Positions 6,641 to 11,122 of a stretch of DNA of 11,122 nucleotides are shown piece by piece. The stretch comes from Thiopontia sp964416755. GTDB taxonomy: Bacteria > Pseudomonadota > Gammaproteobacteria > GCF-002020875. The notes beneath the pieces were generated by a model, which did not search any database, had not been told where the DNA came from, and saw only the letters and a program-made list of their open reading frames with translations. The stretch lies in contig CAYQFH010000086.1 in assembly GCA_964416755.1 (NCBI GenBank), forward strand, positions 1-11,122. The letters run 5' to 3'. Each line of letters begins with the position of its first letter. The stretch's first letter is position 1. The translations under genes were made by a program, and so were the position numbers.

Positions 6641-7726
6641 GTGTCAATACATAAACTTAGAGTCAATTACTGTCGCATTCTTTCTCATGTTGAAATAGAG
6701 CCATCCACCAGCCTGAATTTGATTACCGGTGCCAATGGCAGTGGAAAAAGCAGTCTGCTGGAGGCAATTTCATTGCTGGGTACAGGGCGTTCTTTCAGAA
6801 GTAGCTCTGTTGTACCAGTCATTCAGCATCAACAATCATCATTGATTGTATCTGCTCAGATTGAAGCAGCCAGTGGTGCCTTGATTTCTGTTGGAATGGA
6901 GCGGGGCAGGCAAATGCAACGCTTGCAGATCAATCGTACACCGGTGCAGAAGCTCTCTGAATTTGCTGAACAACTCCCTCTGCAAACCATTACCCCGGAA
7001 TCAATCGATCTGGTAATGGGGTCACCCAGAAGACGTCGGTCTTTTCTTGATTGGGGTATGTTCCACGTGGAACCTCAATTTCTATCTCTGAGCAAAACCT
7101 ATAAAAAAGTACTGAAGCAGCGCAATGCTTTGCTAAAGCAGAAAAAAGTGGGTACAAATGAGTTGAAATATTGGGATAGTCAATTGGTTACTTTAGGAGA
7201 ACGGATCACAAAGTATCGAAAACAGTATCTCGATGAATTAAGTGAAACCTTTAAAGCGATCGCTATTCCTGAAATTCCGCTATTTGAGGAACTAGATGTC
7301 CATTTTGAATACAGACAGGGATGGAAGGACTCTTTATCACTTGCTGAGGCAATACAACAGAACCGCAAGCGTGAATTGATGGTGGGTCATACAGTTGTAG
7401 GGCCACAGGAGGCTGATCTTCAAATTTTCAGCCAAAAAGAGAGGGCCAAGCAGTTGCTCTCACGAGGTCAGGCAAAGTTACTTTCTATGGGACTCTATCT
7501 TGCCCAGTTGGCACATTTGGATACAAAACGCGGGAAGAAGGGTGTCGTTCTAATCGATGATCTCTTCTCGGAGCTGGATCGAGAGAATAGTCTCACTATT
7601 TTTCGCTATCTGGCGGAGAGTGGTTATCAGGTATTTGCAACTACGGCTGAAGAGGTGGATGAAATTATTGGAGAGTATCCGGTTAAAAGGTTTCACGTGG
7701 AACATGGAAAATTGATAGTGAATTAG
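6641..7726 (+). CDS. recF: DNA replication and repair protein RecF
   Basis: RecF is an SMC-like ATPase that, with RecO and RecR, helps load RecA at single-strand gaps. The 361-residue product (E. coli 357) has the P-loop GANGSGKS at residues 30-37, the ABC-type signature LLSRGQAK at 272-279 and Walker B VVLIDDLFSELD at 302-313. The start is GTG 6641. An in-frame TAA at 6629-6631 leaves no earlier choice except unlikely codons, and no clear ribosome binding site is visible, so translation may depend on dnaN 28 bp upstream. Codons are noticeably more AT-rich than in yidC or gyrB. Two parS-like sites are embedded in the coding sequence, both read as Phe-His-Val-Glu. Confidence 0.97.
   Translation: MSIHKLRVNYCRILSHVEIEPSTSLNLITGANGSGKSSLLEAISLLGTGRSFRSSSVVPVIQHQQSSLIVSAQIEAASGALISVGMERGRQMQRLQINRTPVQKLSEFAEQLPLQTITPESIDLVMGSPRRRRSFLDWGMFHVEPQFLSLSKTYKKVLKQRNALLKQKKVGTNELKYWDSQLVTLGERITKYRKQYLDELSETFKAIAIPEIPLFEELDVHFEYRQGWKDSLSLAEAIQQNRKRELMVGHTVVGPQEADLQIFSQKERAKQLLSRGQAKLLSMGLYLAQLAHLDTKRGKKGVVLIDDLFSELDRENSLTIFRYLAESGYQVFATTAEEVDEIIGEYPVKRFHVEHGKLIVN
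7059..7074. promoter_or_regulatory. parS centromere-like site 1 (inside recF)
   Basis: TGTTCCACGTGGAACC contains a perfect 14-bp palindrome (7060-7073). It matches the Pseudomonas-type ParB site (TGTTYCACGTGRAACA) at 15 of 16 positions, differing only in the last base. ParB would load here and ParA would move the origin region at segregation. parA and parB are not in the window; they commonly lie beyond mnmE and mnmG. Confidence 0.88.
7689..7704. promoter_or_regulatory. parS centromere-like site 2 (3' end of recF)
   Basis: GGTTTCACGTGGAACA matches the same degenerate parS consensus at 15 of 16 positions, differing only at the first base. One arm is the T variant and the other the G variant, so the palindrome has one T/G mismatch pair. 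It lies 630 bp after site 1. Confidence 0.82.
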
Positions 7727-7744
7727 GGGTTGAACCGACTTGAA

Positions 7745-7753
7745 GGGGGGGGG
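7745..7753 (+). repeat. Nine-guanine run
   Basis: A homopolymer of nine G sits one base before a perfect DnaA box. It is prone to slippage and to sequencing error, and lies outside coding sequence. Confidence 0.9.
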
Positions 7754-7754
7754 C

Positions 7755-7763
7755 TGTGGATAA
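7755..7763 (-). promoter_or_regulatory. Perfect DnaA box upstream of gyrB
   Basis: TGTGGATAA is the exact reverse complement of TTATCCACA. It lies about 100 bp before the gyrB -10 element, so it may titrate DnaA, extend the origin region or influence gyrB. Confidence 0.8.
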
Positions 7764-7861
7764 GACAGGGATAACAGGTGAATTAGTTGTTCATAGGAGT
7801 TGTAGAGAAGCAGAGAAAAATCATCTGTACCGATACAATCAGGTCAATAACCGATTGAATA

Positions 7862-7870
7862 TGATATAAT
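7862..7870 (+). promoter_or_regulatory. Extended -10 promoter for gyrB
   Basis: TGATATAAT gives a perfect TATAAT hexamer (7865-7870) preceded by the extended TGn element. The -35 is poor (AGGTCA at 7841-7846, three of six, 18-bp spacer), as is usual for extended -10 promoters. Transcription would begin near 7877, about 33 bases before the start codon. Confidence 0.7.
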
Positions 7871-7909
7871 TCGACAGTTAAGTGCGACTAAGTCAAGCGG
7901 GATTATGTG

Positions 7910-10324
7910 ATGAGTGATGAAAACCAATATGATGCCTCCAATATTCGGGTACTGAAGGGGCTTGATGCAGTTCGAAAACGGCCCGGAATGTATATCGGTG
8001 ATACAGACGATGGAACCGGCCTGCACCATATGGTTTTCGAAGTGGTCGATAATGCGATTGATGAGGCGCTAGCGGGCCACTGTAATACCATTGGCGTTAC
8101 AATCCATACCGATAATTCTGTCAGCGTAAGCGATGATGGTCGAGGAATTCCGGTCGATATACATCCGGAAGAGGGGAGATCAGCCGCAGAGGTGATCATG
8201 ACGGTGCTTCATGCTGGTGGCAAGTTTGATGATAACTCCTACAAGGTTTCCGGTGGTCTGCATGGAGTAGGGGTATCGGTGGTCAATGCGCTCTCTGAAG
8301 ATCTGGAACTGACAATCCATCGGGGTGGCAAGGTCCACAAACAGCGTTACACACTGGGAGAACCCAATGCGCCGCTGAAAGAGGTGGGAGATACTGAAGA
8401 GTCTGGCACTGAAATTCGTTTTAAGCCCAGCAGCGAGATCTTTGCCACTACGGAGTTCCATTATGACATTCTCGCCAAGCGGCTGAGAGAGCTCTCCTTT
8501 CTCAACTCTGGTGTCCATATCGAACTGAAGGATGAGCGCGGTGATGAGCGTCACGATGTGTTCCGCTATGAAGGGGGCATCAGCGCGTTTGTTAGCCATC
8601 TCAACCGCAAGAAGACCCCGATCCATGAGAAGGTGGTTTACTATCAATTGGAGAAGGAGGGGGTAGGGGTTGAAGCTGCACTGCAGTGGAATGACTCTTA
8701 TCAAGAGAACATCTTCTGTTTTACCAACAATATTCCACAGAAGGATGGCGGTACCCATCTGGCCGGTTTCCGTGGTGCGTTGACCCGCTCCATCAACCGC
8801 TATGTGGAGCAGGAGGGGGTTGGCAAAAAGGCCAAGGTCTCACTGACTGGTGATGACAGTCGAGAAGGGCTGACGGCAGTGATATCAGTCAAGGTACCTG
8901 ATCCCAAATTCTCGTCTCAGACCAAGGATAAACTTGTCTCATCCGAAGTTCAAAGCATTGTAGAATCAGTAAGTTATGAGGTAATTTCTGATTTTCTCAT
9001 TGAGAATCCCGGTGAAGCAAAGACCATTACCGGCAAGATTGTCGATGCAGCCCGTGCACGTGAGGCAGCACGCAAGGCACGTGAACTGACTCGTCGAAAA
9101 GGGGTGCTCGACATAGCCGGATTGCCCGGAAAACTGGCAGATTGTCAGGAGCGAGACCCGGCGCTCTCTGAACTCTATCTGGTGGAGGGTGACTCCGCTG
9201 GGGGCTCTGCCAAGCAGGGTCGTGACCGCAAGACGCAGGCAATTCTTCCACTCAAGGGAAAGATTCTCAATGTGGAGAAGGCGCGCTTCGACAAGATGCT
9301 CTCCTCTGCGGAAGTGGGTACCTTGATCACTGCACTGGGTTGTGGCATCGGAAAAGAGGATTACGATCCAGACAAGCTTCGTTATCACCGTATCATCATT
9401 ATGACGGATGCGGATGTCGATGGTGCCCATATCCGAACTCTGCTACTCACGTTCTTCTATCGCCAGATGACCGAACTGGTGGAGCGTGGTCACATCTACA
9501 TTGCTCAGCCTCCTCTTTACAAGGTGAAAAAGGGGAAGCAAGAGCGCTATGTGAAGGATGATGCGGCACTGGAGGATTATCTGCTGCAGAGTGCCATTCA
9601 GGATGCACAGCTCTTCCTCTCGGAATCGACACCACCGATCAGTGGTAGTGCACTGGAGAGCCTCGCTAAACAGTATCTTCAGGTTGAGAGTGCCATCAAC
9701 CGTCTCGCCAACCGCTATGAGCGTGATCTGCTGCAGGCACTACTCAAGGCACCTGCTTTGAAGCTGGCAGAGGTTGATGACGAGACCGCTTCCAACTGGT
9801 TGGATGATCTTCTTGCTGAGATTAACCAGAACCGTAAAGAGGAAGAGCAGATTACCGGTTCAGCCGGTTCCGAGGCTGGATATGGACGTGCAATCCGCTT
9901 CAATGTGCGTACCCACGGTATGATCGAGCCCAATATCTTCACTGAAGAGTTTTTCCGTTCAGCCGACTATGGGGCAATGATGTCCTTGCGAGATAGCCTG
10001 GATGGTTTGATCGAGCCAGGTGCAGAGATTCGTCGCGGTGAAAAGAGCCAGCCGGTTAGTGAATTCTCCGAGGTAGTCAGCTGGCTGATGCGTGAGGCCA
10101 AACGAGGCCAGCAAATTCAGCGCTACAAAGGTTTGGGTGAGATGAATCCGGAACAGCTCTGGGAGACCACAATGAATCCGGAGACCCGCCGAATGTTACA
10201 GGTTAGCATCGAAGATGCGATTGGTGCTGATGAGATCTTCACGACTCTGATGGGTGAACTGGTAGAGCCACGGCGCGAATTTATTGAAGAGAACGCACTA
10301 CTGGTCTCTAATCTGGATGTCTGA
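7910..10324 (+). CDS. gyrB: DNA gyrase subunit B
   Basis: GyrB supplies the ATPase of DNA gyrase, which with GyrA introduces negative supercoils. The 804-residue product equals the E. coli length. The GHKL ATPase fold shows VVDNAIDEALAG near residue 48, DDGRGIP near 75 and the ATP lid GGLHGVGVSVVNALS. The transducer domain includes QTKDKLVSSEV. The TOPRIM domain has EGDSAGGSAKQGRDR from Glu 426 and the metal-binding TDADVDG with Asp 500, 502 and 504. The Gram-negative insert precedes the conserved end QRYKGLGEMNPEQLWETTMNP. I chose ATG 7910 with GGGA 7 bases upstream; GTG 7907 immediately precedes it and is the alternative. The gene has its own extended -10 promoter and a DnaA box upstream. 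No obvious drug-resistance substitution was seen in the quinolone-determining segment, judged by eye only. Confidence 0.98.
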   Translation: MSDENQYDASNIRVLKGLDAVRKRPGMYIGDTDDGTGLHHMVFEVVDNAIDEALAGHCNTIGVTIHTDNSVSVSDDGRGIPVDIHPEEGRSAAEVIMTVLHAGGKFDDNSYKVSGGLHGVGVSVVNALSEDLELTIHRGGKVHKQRYTLGEPNAPLKEVGDTEESGTEIRFKPSSEIFATTEFHYDILAKRLRELSFLNSGVHIELKDERGDERHDVFRYEGGISAFVSHLNRKKTPIHEKVVYYQLEKEGVGVEAALQWNDSYQENIFCFTNNIPQKDGGTHLAGFRGALTRSINRYVEQEGVGKKAKVSLTGDDSREGLTAVISVKVPDPKFSSQTKDKLVSSEVQSIVESVSYEVISDFLIENPGEAKTITGKIVDAARAREAARKARELTRRKGVLDIAGLPGKLADCQERDPALSELYLVEGDSAGGSAKQGRDRKTQAILPLKGKILNVEKARFDKMLSSAEVGTLITALGCGIGKEDYDPDKLRYHRIIIMTDADVDGAHIRTLLLTFFYRQMTELVERGHIYIAQPPLYKVKKGKQERYVKDDAALEDYLLQSAIQDAQLFLSESTPPISGSALESLAKQYLQVESAINRLANRYERDLLQALLKAPALKLAEVDDETASNWLDDLLAEINQNRKEEEQITGSAGSEAGYGRAIRFNVRTHGMIEPNIFTEEFFRSADYGAMMSLRDSLDGLIEPGAEIRRGEKSQPVSEFSEVVSWLMREAKRGQQIQRYKGLGEMNPEQLWETTMNPETRRMLQVSIEDAIGADEIFTTLMGELVEPRREFIEENALLVSNLDV

Positions 10325-10331
10325 AGCGTAG

Positions 10332-11063
10332 CTAACGGTTTTCGCTGGCTACGGTTTCAATCTTTGCCATCTGTGCATTGATCCACGCCTCTGCCTGCTG
10401 GTTGATCTTGCTGCTGGAGAGTTCACTGGTATTGGTGATGGGAGTACCGATACGCACCTCGATGGTGCCCGGCTTTTTCAACAACCCGCGACGTGCCCAG
10501 AAAGAGCCGGCATTGTGAGCCACTGGAATGACTGGATAGCCTGATTTATGGGCGAGCAGTGCACCACCACCGGCAAACTTCTTTTTTGTACCTGGAGGTA
10601 GCCGCGTACCTTCCGGAAAGATCACCACCCAGATCCCCTGTTGTAGACGATCAACTCCTTGATCCACCACCTGCTGTAGTGCCTTACGAATCGCTTCACG
10701 GTCGATCGCAATCGGTTTGAGTAGTGCCAGACCCCAGCCAAAGAAGGGAACCCAGAGCAGACTCCGTTTCAACACCCAGACCTGTGGAGGGAAGATGGTT
10801 TGAAAGGCCATCGTCTCCCAGGCGGATTGGTGTTTGGAGAAGATGATGCCATTCTCGATCGATTCAAGATTTTCAAGACCGCTCACTTTGTAATCAAGGT
10901 TACAGGTGATCTTGAGCCACCAGATGACAAAGATTGCCCACTGGCTGATCACCGCATAGCGTACCTTGAATGGGAAGGTGGCGACCAGGAGCCCCGCAGC
11001 GGTAAAGAGCGGGGCACTGACCACCATGCCGACAAAGAAGAGGGTAGAGCGGAGGTAGATCAT
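10332..11063 (-). CDS. plsC: 1-acyl-sn-glycerol-3-phosphate acyltransferase (PlsC/LptA family)
   Basis: Enzymes of this family add the second acyl chain to lysophosphatidic acid, making phosphatidic acid for membrane phospholipids. The 243-residue product starts with a hydrophobic segment (about residues 7-29) that anchors it to the inner membrane. Motif I is H78QSAWE83, that is HX4E in place of the usual HX4D. Motif III is FPEGTR at 149-154 and motif IV is near PVIPVAHNAG. ATG 11063 overlaps the TGA of the preceding gene by one base (TGATG); TTG 11066 is an in-frame alternative. The overlap suggests translational coupling with probable gmhB, as in Pseudomonas where an lptA-type acyltransferase lies between gyrB and gmhB. 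It ends 7 bp from the gyrB stop on the opposite strand. The exact acyl donor and whether it is the main PlsC cannot be told from sequence. Confidence 0.93.
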   Translation of the reverse strand: MIYLRSTLFFVGMVVSAPLFTAAGLLVATFPFKVRYAVISQWAIFVIWWLKITCNLDYKVSGLENLESIENGIIFSKHQSAWETMAFQTIFPPQVWVLKRSLLWVPFFGWGLALLKPIAIDREAIRKALQQVVDQGVDRLQQGIWVVIFPEGTRLPPGTKKKFAGGGALLAHKSGYPVIPVAHNAGSFWARRGLLKKPGTIEVRIGTPITNTSELSSSKINQQAEAWINAQMAKIETVASENR

Positions 11064-11122
11064 CAATGCTTGAGTTCACCACTCAGCAGTGCATCGACAA
11101 AGCTGTAGAGATCATCAAAGTG
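11063..11122 (-). CDS. C-terminal fragment, probable heptose bisphosphate phosphatase GmhB
   Basis: Nineteen codons run leftward from the window edge to TGA 11063-11065, ending HFDDLYSFVDALLSGELKH. The fragment is too short for a motif. The tail resembles GmhB endings (a hydrophobic helix with FVDALL), and the position directly upstream of the acyltransferase and beyond gyrB is that of gmhB in Pseudomonas-like origins. GmhB removes the 7-phosphate in ADP-heptose synthesis for lipopolysaccharide. The identification rests mainly on gene order. The stop overlaps the next start by one base. Confidence 0.5.
   Translation of the reverse strand, partial: HFDDLYSFVDALLSGELKH

Larger units (their letters stand above)
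7727..7909 (+). other. recF–gyrB spacer
   Basis: The 183-bp gap holds no gene that I can support. It contains a nine-G run, a perfect DnaA box and an extended -10 promoter for gyrB. No convincing recF terminator is visible. Confidence 0.7.

Noticed and set aside
7766..7783. Resemblance to the I-SceI homing endonuclease site (AGGGATAACAGG core)
   Set aside because: Three of 18 positions differ, and no intron, intein or endonuclease gene is nearby. I take it as chance.
8180..8758. Leftward 192-codon open frame inside gyrB
   Set aside because: It opposes conserved GyrB ATPase and transducer sequence and has no recognisable domain or ribosome binding site.
9052..9084. CACGTG cores in gyrB and at 2816 in yidC as further parS sites
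   Set aside because: The flanking arms do not match the palindromic GTTYC/GRAAC needed for ParB.
1..11122. CRISPR array, insertion sequence, tRNA or rRNA gene, defence genes
   Set aside because: No repeat-spacer pattern, transposase, attachment site or RNA gene is visible. All sizeable non-shadow frames belong to standard origin-region genes.

Overview
This window looks like the replication-origin neighbourhood of a gammaproteobacterial chromosome. The gene order mnmE–yidC–rnpA–rpmH (leftward), then dnaA–dnaN–recF–gyrB (rightward), then an lptA/plsC-type acyltransferase and the tail of a probable gmhB (leftward) matches the Pseudomonas-like arrangement. Protein features agree: an 804-residue GyrB with the Gram-negative insert, a YidC with a large periplasmic domain, and parS sites of the Pseudomonas type. 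I cannot name the genus.

Left arm (1–3649): the tRNA-modification GTPase mnmE lacks only its last residues at the window edge. It is followed by the insertase yidC, the RNase P protein gene rnpA and the L34 gene rpmH, all read leftward. The yidD gene usually found between rnpA and yidC is absent. A strong hairpin plus T-run sits between rpmH and rnpA.

Origin core (3650–5499): the rpmH/dnaA divergent spacer carries a predicted rpmH promoter and a dnaA promoter whose -35 region is covered by a perfect DnaA box. dnaA probably starts at TTG 3941 behind a strong ribosome binding site. The dnaA–dnaN spacer is very AT-rich, with two perfect DnaA boxes, phased A-tracts and a 14-bp AT palindrome. It is the best oriC candidate in the window.

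Right arm (5500–10324): dnaN, recF and gyrB encode the sliding clamp, the gap-repair loader and the gyrase B subunit. Two parS-like centromere sites lie inside recF, exactly 630 bp apart and in the same reading frame. The recF–gyrB spacer holds a nine-G run, another perfect DnaA box and an extended -10 promoter. gyrB converges on the acyltransferase gene with only 7 bp between stop codons.

Together the genes cover initiation (DnaA), elongation (clamp), supercoiling (gyrase), repair (RecF), segregation (parS), and the L34/RNase P/YidC/MnmE translation and membrane-biogenesis cluster normally linked to the origin. I found no new defence or mobile system. The interesting points are regulatory and structural.
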